A stretch of 64,000 bases of DNA, from contig NW_003148770.1 of the NCBI RefSeq assembly GCF_000003605.2, positions 686,973-750,972 on the forward strand. The letters run 5' to 3'. Each line of letters begins with the position of its first letter. The stretch's first letter is position 1. The notes under the pieces were generated by a model. The model was not told where the DNA came from, made no database searches, and saw only the letters and a program-made list of their open reading frames with translations. Source of the stretch: Saccoglossus kowalevskii (lineage: Eukaryota > Hemichordata > Enteropneusta > Harrimaniidae). A program made the position numbers and the translations under genes. Below are positions 14,271 through 27,000 of this stretch, piece after piece.

Positions 14271-17200
14271 ATGGAAGAACCTGAGCCAGTGGTCCAAACA
14301 ACAGTAGATAACAGTTTATTGAATCAAGGTGAGTTTTTGTGCGTGGGGTTAGTTCCATGGTGACCAAGTACACTGAAAAACACCCAAATATGTTTATTAT
14401 TATAAATAATATTGCTTCCATTAGTCTCATTTAAATCTAAATAAGAGCAATTGGATATGCCACCCCGACTTTCTATTTTATGAAGGACTCCTGATTCTAT
14501 CGTATTAACCCACTAAATCCATGGCATTTCATGTTTTCTAACTTCCAGTTGGCCGAACAACAGATATTCAAGGCCAAAAATGCATACAAATCACACATTT
14601 TCCCCATTTGTGAGAGCTGAACTCAGTAATGTGAGGACAGATGTGGTTGAACACAATTAGAACTTGATGCATGTTTTATTTTTGTCGACCGAAATGAATA
14701 TTTCTCTGACTTCACCTCATGAATATGTTTATCCTTAGTCTCTGAGATATCTATTGACTGGTCATCAGAAGATGATGATGATAGAGATTATGCAGATTGG
14801 GATTGGGAAGATGAAACAGGAGGTAAGTCAACAGGAATTTGTGCTACCAAATGACGATGAATTTTCATAAGATGTGATAAAAATTTGGGGGACTGCTCTG
14901 AGTATAATAAATAGTTACTTGTAGGACTATTTTTGTGAAAGCCATGATACATAGGTTTGTGCGACAGTCATACCATGTTACATGTTGACGAGTGTATAAT
15001 GTAGTACAAGGAGACAACTTTCGTACAGTGTGTACAGTGACTTGGTGTAACGGTCAAGTGCCGGAGCCTCGATCCCACCTTTATTCCAGTAACCCAGATA
15101 TGACATTACGTAAATAATACATAGGAGTATCGATATATAAGTATGATATTGGTAGATACTTGGACATTACAGAGTGATTTACTCATAGTGTGGTAAATTT
15201 CTTGCAGATTTCACCAAGAAGTATAATTCAGTGAAGTCACCAAATTCACAGGTTTGTAAATTTATTATTCTTTTTATTTCAGATCAGCATACCGATTGGT
15301 CAGAATGAGATCATGTGATAGTGAATAAAACTCATTATTTACTCTGGGTCGATAATCAAAATCTACTGACCATGTAATGACGCATGCACCATTGTATAGT
15401 GTTTACAAAAACACAAAATAAATAAACATGCAGTTTAAGTAGCTCTATCATAATAGAGCGTATAATTACCTCACAGTGACAGATTATGGAGCATCCGAGA
15501 AATAAACAGGACACTTTATTGCTTTATTGTATACTCTTTGACCCTGCTAACTTTTGTTATTGTTATTTTTTTCAGTCAAATCCAAATCAACAAATTTCAC
15601 ATAGGAGAAATCAAGTGAGCAATCATCTTTGTTATCTTGCGCATTTTTCCCCCTTTCTATTATTACACTAGAAGGATTTTAATTTTTTTTTAATTTTGGT
15701 TTCAGCCAAATGAAAAAGCATTTGGTAAATACGCAAGTAAAATTCATGTTGAGAAATATGATGGTCCACGGTTGTCATCATCCGCTGTGTCGTCGCTACT
15801 TAGTAGTGATAAAAGAACAGAGGCTGGCAGGTTGGTGGTGTATTTCCTAATACATATATTTCATCCTATATAATGAAGATATCTTGTCAATGGCAAGGCT
15901 GTAATACTTTCAGTGTTTTACAATTGCTCACAACTTTTACTAGTACTATCAGTATATCTTGTGCATTGCTAATATTGGGTTGGGAGAGTTTGAAAACCTA
16001 CAATGTCCACAAATTTAACATTAAAAAGACCAGACTGGTGTCTGGAGTTATCAGTGTATTATGGAAACATTTGAATTTACTGCATTCCGAGGAATTATTA
16101 CCAAAATAAAGTTTGCAGTCAGCAAACAAGCTATGTTTTGCCTTGTAGGAGATTGTCACTCAGTGACATCAGAGTCTCAAATTGTGTGCAAGGACCAATC
16201 AAATTGCTATGAAAAGTATCACATGGCTTTATTTATTACAGGGGTACATGGTTTTTGTATGATACTTTTGATAAACTTTTTTATACCCACATGATTGTAC
16301 ATCAATCCCCTGTGAGTACCACTGTGTTAGATTTCAGGGGATATTGAGTTTGTTTATTTTTGTCTATGTAGGAGTCGAGTAAAAGATAAAGCAGATAGAG
16401 CAACAATGGAACAGGTTTGTGATACAGTCATTATGATTTATTTGATGAACAATAATGGATATTCCACCTGCCAACTAACCCACTATGAATGAAGGTACAC
16501 TATATGATCAATATTTTAGTGACTCAAAAAAACAGAAAAATTAACAGTTGTTCTTCATTCATTCATTCATTTATTCATTCATTTTCTCATTGCTATCTTT
16601 AATGGTGGTAGGTTCTGGACCCTCGTACCAGGATGATTTTATTCAAGATGCTAAACCGACATGTCATATCAGAAATCAGTGGATGTATTAGTACAGGAAA
16701 AGAGGTAAACAATAATTTGATTGCATCATTTGAATTCTCATTATCACAGTGTAATAGAATATTGGTTCATTTGTTTTCTGTTTTGTATTTTTTACCTTTT
16801 TTTAATGTCAGATAAATTGACTTGAGTTTGTAGATTTCAAAACAAGGGCTGGGAAAAAAATCTAAACAAATTTATGGGCAATTTAAAACATATACAGGCA
16901 CACATTTCGATAATTTTATTTTTGTTTTAAAATTTACATAAAAATTGTGTTTTATATATCTGTCCATAACTACAGTAGAAACAAAACTTCTTGTAAGAAA
17001 AAGTTTATTTTCTTAGAAAGTCAGGAACCTAAAATGTAATCACTAGTTAACTGGTGTTTAGTTACTTTGCCTTGGAAAGGATAGTTCTTGGCAAAAATAT
17101 GTGTTGAGGATATGAAACAAAGGAACATCATGAAACACGGTGATAGGCCATATGCATGACCTTCAAAAGGTCACACATCCTGGTACTCAGTGAGATTTTC

Positions 17201-20200
17201 CTCCATAAATGTAAACAGTCGCTAATAAAGTTCCAAAACAGTTAAACATGGCAAAAACTGATGTGCGATACTGGAAGTTATTGCTGTAATAGAGTAATAT
17301 TACCACCTGAAAGTACCAGGATGTATGACATTTAGGGGTCAGAAAATACCAGGATGTAGGAGCTTTAGGAGTCAGAAAGTACCAGGATGTAGGACCTTTA
17401 GGGGTCATAAAGTACCAGGATGTAGGACCTTTAGGAGTCAGAAAGTACCAGGATGTAGGACCTTTAGGAGTCAGAAAGTACCAGGATGTATAACCTTCAA
17501 GGGTCATGCATGAGACCTATTCACTGGTGCATTTCAATTGAATGTTTCTATAAATTTCTTGGAATTGTTATTTTTATAGGCTAATGTTTACCATGCTTCA
17601 ACAAAAGAAGGTAACGACATGGCAGTCAAGGTAAAATACATGTTTATTTATTACCCAAAATATCAAATTGATTCAGGAGTCAATTTTGATTCACAATATT
17701 GTGAATATGGCATCTGGAATCCAGTATAAAACTGTATGGAATGTAATATTGCACTGTATGAAATAAATATGGTAAGTTAGGAAATAGGGCACAATTAAGA
17801 ATCAAGTATATCACCATATGGAATCCATTATGGCACCATAGAATCCAAGATGAGATATTTAGGAATATGTTGTACATGCCTAAAACCTCCACGAATGGGT
17901 AGCACACCTGCTTAATTCTATTTTATAAATTATTTTACAGGTTTACAAAACTTCCATTCTTGTTTTTAAAGACAGGGACAAATATGTAACTGGAGAATTC
18001 AGGTAAAATAATAAAATACATAAACTATTCATAATACTTAAGTCTCCTGTCACCAACATTTTTATTTTCCAGCTTTTCCTAGACCATTGTTTATTTGTTT
18101 GCCAAAAACATCATTAATGTCACTGTGGAGTTCACCTTCATTTATTGTTTACTTATGATCTTAAGATTTCGTCATGGTTACTGCAAGCATAATCCAAGAA
18201 AAATGGTGCAGACGTGGGCCGAAAAAGAAATGCGAAATTTAACAAGGTATGAAAATTATCGTGTTAAATACAAAAAAAAACGCCTTGATAACATGGTAAT
18301 TCTCAGTCCATTTTTGCTGTGTACCTGTATTAAATAAATGAATTTGATATTTCAGAATGTACAATGCAGGTATTCCATGTCCACAGCCTGTTATATTACG
18401 AAGTCATGTACTGGTGATGTCATTCATAGGAACACAAGGATGGTGAGTATTGTGTTTGTTATTGACCTTTGACCTACTGTACTCAAATCACTTTACAGTG
18501 TCGGCCATATTTGATTTTAGCTGCCCAGAATGTTATTCTTTCTGATTTGTTAACCAGCTTGCAACCTACTATAATAAGATTTATATGAATTTTTCTTTGT
18601 AGGCCAGCTCCCAAACTGAAAGATGTAGAACTCAGTGAGTCAAAAGCAAGAGAATTGTATTTAAGTTGTATTCAGTTGATAAGGAAGATTTATCAAGATT
18701 GTAAACTGGTACATGCTGATCTTAGTGAATATAATATGCTGTAAGTTATCATGTTACACTGCTCTCTAGTGGCAGCAAAAAGATTTGATCAACATTGAAT
18801 CCATTAAAAATCTACCTGAGTGAATATTTCTTGTACAGTGATATGTTTTGTTACACTGCCCTCTAGTGGCAGCAAAGTGATTGATCACATGTTGGGAATT
18901 TTGATATTTGATAACCTTTAGATCATTTGAAGAGTTATAGTTTTGTATCATGTGATTTCTATGAGATCCTCATTGAATATGAAAGTTGTATACCCATATT
19001 CATCTTCGCCAGCCAAGGATCATTTATTCGGTCAAAGCCTCAACATTAACCCTTGGCAGATTTCACCACAATTTACTGTATGTCGCATTGTCGAATCTGA
19101 TACAGCAATGCTGATTGGTGACCCAAGATCCTTGGTGTGCCCAATCAAATGACTCAATTTAGCTGCAGTGAAATACAGTTTTTCCTAACACGATCACGCA
19201 CGGGTTCGTGGGCCGGTTATGAATGTCCGGCTTTAGCGAAACCGTGCGATTCTGACGATAACCCATCGATGATCTATCTACTACATCTGTCATTACTAAC
19301 ATTTTGGAGAGGATGCAGTATTATTGATATTTATTACATTAAATCATTTTGTTATATCATTGATTCCAATAATTTCTACAGATACCATGAAGGTGATGTA
19401 TTTTTAATTGATGTCTCTCAGTCTGTAGAGCATGACCATCCACAGGCATTGGAATTCCTCCGTAAAGATTGTACAAATATCACAGGTATATTTATCATAG
19501 TTCTCTACCATATTTGCTCTATTAGATGTGTTTCTATGGCAGAAATAAGTCAATTTTTGATGATTCAGTATACAACACATGTAATTTTTGGTTTTTATGC
19601 GTTTCTTTTAGAGATGCGCTTCTCATTAAGAAAATAGAGTTGTAAAATCATGAATGTTAGATTTCTCCAGCAATGAACAGACAAAACTGACTCCCTCACT
19701 GTGTTTGTTTGATGGAAATCAGTATTGTGGTTTTTACTTTCATATGCTCTTTTAATGAAGACGCTGTTCTGTTTACTGATATAGTGAATAAAAGGAATTC
19801 ATTCTATTAAATTATTAATTTAATAGATTTTAGTGTTGTATGAAAACTTCTCATTTTTGAAATGAATCCACTCTGCATGCATGGATGTCTTACAAATGTC
19901 TCTGCTCAGAATACTGCATTCAATTTCAACAACTCAATATATTTTTTTTTTCAGATTATTTTCGCAAAAACGGTGTCTCTGTGATGTCAGTGAGAGAACT
20001 CTTTGATTTTGTCACGGATTCTGCCATTCATAGAGAAAACATTGATCAATATTTAAGTAAGGTAAGTGACTACATCACTAGACAATGATGTATTATTCAC
20101 CTCCTATAGAACAAATGAATATGTCAAAGGTCAATGTTTCGGCCATTTTGGATCAACTTTATCAACCCTGCTGGGAAGAGATTTGTAGGGTCATATGATT

Positions 20201-21347
20201 GAAATAATAACCTGATAAAATACAATTATTTGTTGAATTGAAACTGCAACATCTTAAGGATACAGTGATGTAAAACAATGAACATTATTTTGTATTTAGG
20301 CCATGGAGATTGCAATCAATAGAACAGAAGAAGATGTAACTGAAGAACAGAAAATGGAAGAAGAAGTAAGTGAAAAATGATTGGTTAAAAATGGTCAGGT
20401 GGTAAAATGCATTGTGGAAGGTGTATACAATCTGAAGATTTCACACCAATTGTGTATTGTTATAACACTATTAACCCATATTCTTATTCGTCATCTTAAT
20501 TAACCTCTCATCAAAGACACTTTAATTAGCTATTTAATTATGCAATATTTTAGGTATTCAAACAATCCTATATACCACGTACCATGGATGAAATAACCGA
20601 CTTTGAGCAAGATGTAAAGAAGGTACAAGAGGGACAATCTGACCAGGTAACCAATGACTACCGTTATGTTGTGAACTTGAAGTAATTTTATACATAAATA
20701 CACAGTTGTGTGTCTTGATGTTACTTTCAAATTATATATGCAGGATATTTTTATCATATAATAATAAAATTTTATTTATTTTTTGTTTGTTTAATTTAGG
20801 TTTATTACCAAGCAGTAATAGGTATGAAAACTGACTTAACTGGAGCACAACAGGTGAGTGACTATACTTCACTCATGTAGCGCCTTCTAGTGTTGACTTT
20901 TCAAATATTGTGCCATATAATTGAGAAATGAGGAAGACTAGCATTATTGGATCAAATAAAAGTTACTTCATCATTGTTTTTGTTTCCTAGCAACCAAAGT
21001 TACTGGAGGATGAGAGCTCAACTGATGATAGTGAAGAGGATGACAACAGCAATGATGAGGATGATGAAAAATCGAAATATAAACGCCAATTACACAGAGA
21101 TGAGTCTCCCAACAGTAGAAGGGTATGTTGTTTTATTCCCTCTGTGTCAATAAAACTCCATCATCTCCATCAATCATTGTTGTCATGGATTTAAACTTCC
21201 ATCTTGTACATTCTTTCATATTGTTATTTGCAGATAAGAAAACAAGCTGTGAAGGAAGCTCAACGTGAAAAAAGGAAAAACAAGACACCAAAATTTGTAA
21301 AGAAACGAAAAGAAAAATTAGCAAGACAGAAAAAGGGCAAAAATTGA
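14271..21347 (+). CDS. RIOK1: Serine/threonine-protein kinase RIO1, 19 coding exons, 524 aa
   Basis: Atypical RIO-family kinase/ATPase needed for late cytoplasmic 40S maturation; in mammals it is also a PRMT5 partner. Coding exons: 14271-14328, 14739-14822, 15208-15251, 15576-15614, 15706-15830, 16372-16414, 16612-16704, 17580-17630, 17941-18002, 18166-18246, 18356-18442, 18603-18740, 19382-19485, 19955-20061, 20300-20365, 20554-20646, 20800-20853, 20991-21122 and 21234-21347. All are GT-AG with matching phases; total 1575 nt with TGA. The kinase features are complete: flexible P-loop ISTGKEANVYHA (about 157-168), ATP-binding lysine K179 (MAVKVYKTS), RIO signature [20 protein letters not shown], catalytic [10 protein letters not shown] (D295, N300) and the metal/phospho-Asp motif [12 protein letters not shown] (D312). 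An acidic N terminus ([18 protein letters not shown]), an acidic stretch near residue 460 and a K/R-rich C-terminal tail match the family. It is slightly shorter than human (568 aa), mainly at the N terminus. Confidence 0.96.
17152..17515. repeat. 33-bp minisatellite inside an inverted-repeat element, RIOK1 intron 7
   Basis: Five to six copies of a 33-bp unit (GGATGTAGGACCTTTAGGAG then TCAGAAAGTACCA) fill 17309-17508. The block is bordered by inverted ends: ATGCATGACCTTCAAAAGG...ATCCTGGTACT at 17152-17187, and the reverse complement AGTACCAGGATGT...CCTTCAAGGGTCATGCAT at 17476-17511. The left arm is an inverted copy of the minisatellite unit. Open frames across it on both strands are a by-product of the 33-bp periodicity and are not a protein. 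Confidence 0.85.
18757..18876 (-). promoter_or_regulatory. Pair of candidate CTCF sites, RIOK1 intron 12
   Basis: Two copies of TGCYCTCTAGTGGCAGC (18760-18776 and 18858-18874) sit about 98 bp apart within a short local duplication (GTTACACTGC...GGCAGCAAA...TTGATC). On the minus strand they read GCTGCCACTAGAGRGCA. This agrees with the vertebrate CTCF core (CCACYAGRKGGCAG or GGTGGC forms) at nearly every strong position. Binding is inferred; CTCF is known in bilaterians broadly. Confidence 0.45.
20878..20897 (-). promoter_or_regulatory. Candidate CTCF site, RIOK1 intron 17
   Basis: TAGCGCCTTCTAGTGTTGA, same orientation as the intron 12 pair, matches the extended CTCF form TAGCGCC-CCTGGTGG at most positions but deviates at the last G/C positions. 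Weaker than the intron 12 pair. Confidence 0.35.
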
Positions 21348-21928
21348 ATTTAAATTTTTTTAAATTGAATATTTAACTAGTAAATTAATTTTGGTCATCC
21401 TAATAGATGGGTTTTCAGTGTGTTATTTTGTCTGAGTACATTGTGCAATAGTCACTGAAATTATCTGCACACCTCTGCATAGCAGGTGAATACTTGATTG
21501 TCTGACAACATAAAATCCTAAAGAATTCATTTGTACATACATGTACCAAAGATGAGACAGTAGCCAGGCATGTTCTGGACCAACTGAATCAAGCATATTA
21601 ATTAGGACAGAATGTCATGGACATGGACACCAGAAGCCTGCTTATGGACCTCATATACTGTAAACTCTATTCAAGTATGAACTTCCCTCGGAATTCTATA
21701 CATACCTGGTATTTATTTATTTACAGTTCATTGCATGAACTCGTCTGCCTAATGTACAACCAAATGTTTGCAATGATTTACTTTAAAACACGTCTTTTTA
21801 ACTACACTGTAGCTTGTTATTTTAGATAATTTATAATTTCGCTAATTAAAGATTTCAAATTTAAAAAAAAAAGTATATTCACACAATGACATTATCGACA
21901 CTTGAAATCTTGCATCAAGTCAAATTCA

Positions 21929-22057
21929 TTAAAGGGCGGTAGTCGTCGTTTAGCATATGTTCGAATTTCATTTAAACAATGTATTTTACACGTGTTGTGT
22001 ACGTCGCTATGAGTCCCATACCGTACAGAAAGCAGTGCCAGGACCATAGCCCTTTAA
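21929..22057. mobile_element. Family A MITE, copy 1 (TTAA-AAGGGCGGTAGTCGTCG ends)
   Basis: An element of about 129 bp starting TTAAAGGGCGGTAGTCGTCG and ending GCCCTTTAA. It shares the core TTCGAATTTCATTTAAACAA, ATGTATTTTACACGTGTTGT and TACGTCGCTATGAGTCCCAT with the copies at 39776 and 58478. It is non-coding and lies in the likely RIOK1 3' UTR. Confidence 0.85.
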
Positions 22058-22843
22058 AATTGCATGTAGCTATTTCAATGTGTTTTACAGTATTTCATTT
22101 CCATGAGTTGTCTTTGTATTTTGTACTTATCCTATGAATACCCTTTTTACTCAGTAACACATGGCCAGTGAATACTTTGTTTTGTACATTGCAAAGTACA
22201 TCTGATGGAGTAAATATGCTAATTATACTCACTGTTGATGACAAGGTGTGGTTATTATTTACAATCCTTGACACTGCAGTGTCCTCTCTATTGGAACTTT
22301 ACTTTTCAGAGAAAGTACTGAAATAAACTATCCTTTGTATACAATTTGTCTCTGTGTTCACTTACTAAACATGCAGCTACAATTTATCCCTCATTATCTA
22401 AATGCTATTAGTGTATGAAGGTCATGTGACCTGATACACTCTGGTCGGCATGCAAGGTCAAGTGACTACGTAAATACTGTTTACTCATTTGGTAAATCAA
22501 CATAATCAAATATTTCAAGTTCTTTACTGTTTGGTATGCTCCACTGTGAACACATTTAGTAAATTTTGCATTTTCAAGTGCCATTAGTATGGCAACAAGA
22601 AGGGTTACAGGTTAAGTCATGTATTTTTGTTTACATAAATTATCAGAAGGCTTTTCTAGATTGTTAAAAAGGAAACCAAACTTGGTTTGAACTCTCGAAT
22701 TCAACTTAGCATATGCTTCCCTGTCAGTGACTCGCTTCTAAAGCAAGAGTTGGCAATTTAAGTTGTCACATAATTTATTTTATATTGTATTAAATTATCC
22801 CAATAAATAGGCTGCAGATAAATCTTGGTGGGTATAGAGTGGG

Positions 22844-22960
22844 TTGAAGGGCGGTTGTCATGGCACCAGGCATGCACAAAATTTGTCTTGACAAACTAAT
22901 TTTCCCACAACCCAATGCACACTCCCACTGGCAATCAAGAGTTTTGATTTGGTTATGTAC
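22844..22960. mobile_element. Decayed family B MITE fragment
   Basis: TTGAAGGGCGGTTGTCATGG, then a stretch matching the family B left half (TTGTCTTGACAAACTAATTT, TCCCACAACCCAATGC). The right end is not recognisable. Confidence 0.6.
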
Positions 22961-24002
22961 ACTAAATATCAATGTTTACGCCCTAGAATAGTTTTATGCA
23001 GTCCAATCATCCTAGCAACCTAACACCTCAGAAGTGTCATTTCTGCACAACAATCAAAATCACATTCTTTTCACCACAAATTTCTTTAGAAGATTGGGTC
23101 AAAAATAGCCAAATTTTTTCAGTAAAATTTACTCAAATTCTGTCTGTTTGTTGGGTACATGCTCAGAAATATTGAAGAATACAAAAAAAATATGCAGAAA
23201 AATTTGGGCGAGAATGTCTGGTGGTGAAAAGACCCACATCTCAAGCATGACGACGACGACGACGAAAACAACCTCAAAACAAAAGGCTAGTGTTATGTCA
23301 TTAAAAAAATACACATTTAGAAATTCAATACTTTATTTACTTTTCATCAAAAATGTACAAATATTCAACTTTTATACAGATTTCGATCACCATGGTAACC
23401 AAATGATTTACCATCCCTCGTCATTTGCTGAACTGTGGTGTAATAATGTCACTTGTGGAAATGCAGTACACAATACTGAATGTGAATGTCTGCCATTATG
23501 GATGGAGACTTCTAGTACTTCTTAGCTAAAATACATAAAAGACATAGGAAATATCAATCTGTTTCAAATATGGAAAATGTTCAAATGAGAGTTGTATTCT
23601 ACAATACATGGACGTAGTTTGAATGCATCTTCATCTTTAGTGGAACTGCTAACATTCAACAAAAAAAGATACTGGCAACATTTAATCAGAGTTTTAGAGT
23701 ACACGTGTACTTAGAAAGCTGCAATTCGAAGGCACTACCAGAAACAATCACTTTTTTTGATATTTTTTGTGAAGCGACTTTTGTAATGTGTGCACTGTTT
23801 TTATTCAGTTACAAAGTGTGTAGCATTGAAAGCAAAGTACAAGAAAAACTGATATGGAGAAAGCACCTGATGATTGCGCTATGCAAATATTAATAGAAGG
23901 AAACAGCAAATATTGAATCATGTCTGCTGCGTCCAGGCAAATGTGAAATTTATAGAGAAATAAAAAAGAAAGAAATTATCATATTCATAAATGAGGGCAG
24001 CA

Positions 24003-27000
24003 TTACAATTCATCGTGGGTTGTTCCTTTCCAGCCAAAGAATGTTGTAGGTCTTTCGTTGATGTCACGTTCACGTTTCACAAATGCAGAGAATGATGATA
24101 CGCAGTTTCCAATGAAGTGATCGGCTTTACCCATGATGTACAAATCTAATTGTGGTTTCTCTGGATCTAAGTGAAACACTTCAATCTGAAAATAAAAGTG
24201 AATATTTGTGTCAGAGCTGTAAAAGTTACCATCAGCTTGCCTATGATTACCCACAATCCTGTGTAGTTTGTACTGAGATATTGGTTGGTAAAACTTTGGT
24301 AACTATCACCTGTACACTGCTGTCTGTGGATATGCTTTGTGCATTCTGAGAACATAGAATAGTTTGGTGTTTTGTTAGAGTAGTACAGTAGTGTTTTTTG
24401 TATGTATTAAAGTATAAACAAACTTTGTTTAAAGCCATAAAATATAATTCTCGAATAACTAATAAATGAAACAGAAATATGCTTATTAGCAGTCAGCTCT
24501 CTTTTCAGTTGCAGTTTTAATTTAAAAAGTAATAAATAACGTGAATTTCAATGTGCTTTCTCCACTTACATTTAGATCCTCAAGTCCGTCAGCAAGGTCT
24601 TCCAACATTGGTTGGTGGTCGGTTGCCACGTAAACAGACTGTGCATGCATCCGTTCAGCAACTTCACGCACCTCCCGCACTACCTGCACCTCAGTCTGCA
24701 TACACATCGCCCTGGTAACTGGGGAAGCTCTGTCTCTATGGTAACCAACACATTGTTGTGAAGACATCAAGTGTGTGTACGTTTTACCATCGGCCATGTT
24801 ACAAGTTGATGACTGAAAAAGTAAAAAACAAATTTATGTTATATGCTGCAGCGCTGAGATATGAACACAAATTGTTATATAAATTGAAATATGCTCCAAA
24901 TCAACTAGTCCGAGACAGATGGTGAATATTCATGAATTGGTTCGAGTTGGACCATTCACTCCAACTGTTACAGAGGAAAATTTCCACAGTCATTTAGGGT
25001 GTTCATTAGCTTCACTGATGTGTCATGGTTTCTATGGCAACCCAACCATTGGTATTCGCGTACCTGAAATGAATCATGGGGAAAAAAACTAAATCCGCAG
25101 GCAATGCGTTAATGACGAATTTTTTAAGATTCTGTCTACATGCAATAAACTTACCCAATCAGCGCCATTTCGTAAATGAATAGCAATAAATGGGCGTTTC
25201 AAATTTTTTTCGATGTAGTCATCACCTTCTTCAACTGTCTCTGGATTCCACTGCAAGTATCTTTGTAGTGGTTCGTTTGCTTCCGTGACTGGGAACTGTG
25301 CTGGTGCCCCCATCATTGTGATCACTGGATGCGACGATGGATCGTACGTGTTTACCCAACCTTTCCTCCATTCATCGTAATCTACGTTGTAATGTAAATC
25401 ATCCCAGATCTCTGATCGATCAAAGTTGATGTCAAAGTATTCCCAAAAATCTTGGAATGGATTACCAGGCTGTTAAAAAAAGCAGTCATAAGTATGTTAA
25501 TTTACTTATTAATAAACAATTTTTTTGGGTGGCCAATAACTGCACATGCACAATGATTAGGCATCCAATATATGCTTTACCCATGATGCAATGTACAATT
25601 CAGAGTTCTTTGTGATGACATACCGGTACTAGTAATAAGTCAAGATTTATAGTTTATGAAATGTTCAAATTAATACACAAAACAGTACCCCCAACAAAGA
25701 TCTAGTTTTAATCAGATTGGCAATATCCAAGTACCAAATCAATATTTTTAAAAAGTTGTGGCAATATTTTTTGACAACCACCTGTTAAGGGCAATAAAAT
25801 AGGCTTTGCTTCTCGTCCTTGCACACGTCAGTTTGAAACCTGTGCCTCACACTTCTAAAAATTGTGCATATTGGTAAAGTGAACCACATATGGTAGAACA
25901 GGAAAAGTTTGTTTTGTTGATCCAAATAAACTGTTGAGGTATGCATTGTTACACACACACCTAGCTTGTTGTGTTGTTCAAATCAAATAATTCCCCACAA
26001 ATTAGAAATCAACTTAAACTCAACTTCATAAATGCTGCTTTTGAAGTACATTATACAGACAATGGTACGCATCCCTCACTACTAATGAAATTAATGAAAA
26101 GTGTTATAAGCTCAACTCACCCTAGGACAGATCCAATCACCGTAAGAATCTTCGTTGAAGTCAGCCGCTTTTCTAGAGCAGTAAGCGATTCTCTGTCCTT
26201 GTGGCCAGTGGTATGGTGCAAGATCATCCATAAAATCCTCCATACTGATCACACTGTGATATTCTTGTACGGCTTCCAAGTCAAAGATGTCAGTAAATGG
26301 AACATAAATCTGAAAATTAATATTTATAACTTTTAGTTTATCAAGTCTCTTCAAAATGTTTATTCCCATGATGGTTTAATCTGTCATTTCCACTTTCTCA
26401 AGGTTATTTCATTCCAGTGAGGGGAGGGCAAATCATAAGGTGGGCTTGGAAAATTCTCAACTCTCAAATAATCAGTTGCTAAATACAGGAAACAAACAAA
26501 AATTCATTGATCATATGCACCATCTTTCAAGCACTATCGAAATTGTCAAATAATCCAATGTAAATTTCTGCAAGGTCAGACTATTCAATTAAAGATGTAC
26601 ATTAAACGCACACCAATTTCAGTGAAAAATATTTTACAACCCAAGTAAAAATGCAACAAAGAGAAAAATTATAAACTAACAAATAAGTCACTAAACGAAA
26701 GAGGTATACAATATAGAGAGTACGCTAGCATCTTAAGGCATTAGACTGATTTGTATTTTATGTCAGTCTGAATATTTTCAAGTGTTAATTAAAGCGCGGT
26801 AGTCGTTGCGCTTCCGCATGTTCAACATTTGTGTTGATAAATATTGATTTTCCCACAATCCAATGCGCTCTTCAAATGGAAATCACAAGTATGAGGTTTG
26901 ACCTGAGCGCGACTTGCACTGAATACCGCTGGTGACTCCTTCGATACTTTCCAATCACATGAAAATTACCTAATTAAAGCTTGGAAACGTGTCAGTTCGT

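Larger units (their letters stand above)
21348..24002. other. RIOK1-POFUT1 convergent interval: 3' UTRs and MITEs
   Basis: The two genes converge here. A probable RIOK1 polyadenylation signal AATAAA lies at 22322-22327. A probable POFUT1 signal on the minus strand (TTTATT in plus orientation) lies at 23332-23337, which would give 3' UTRs of about 1.0 and 0.7 kb. A family A MITE (21929-22057) and a decayed family B MITE (about 22844-22960) sit inside. A short GACGAC microsatellite is at about 23249-23264. I see no further coding sequence. Confidence 0.6.

Noticed and set aside
17187-17513. Repetitive open frames on both strands ([11 protein letters not shown] / [11 protein letters not shown] repeats)
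   Set aside because: A 33-bp minisatellite inside RIOK1 intron 7; period divisible by three keeps frames open.
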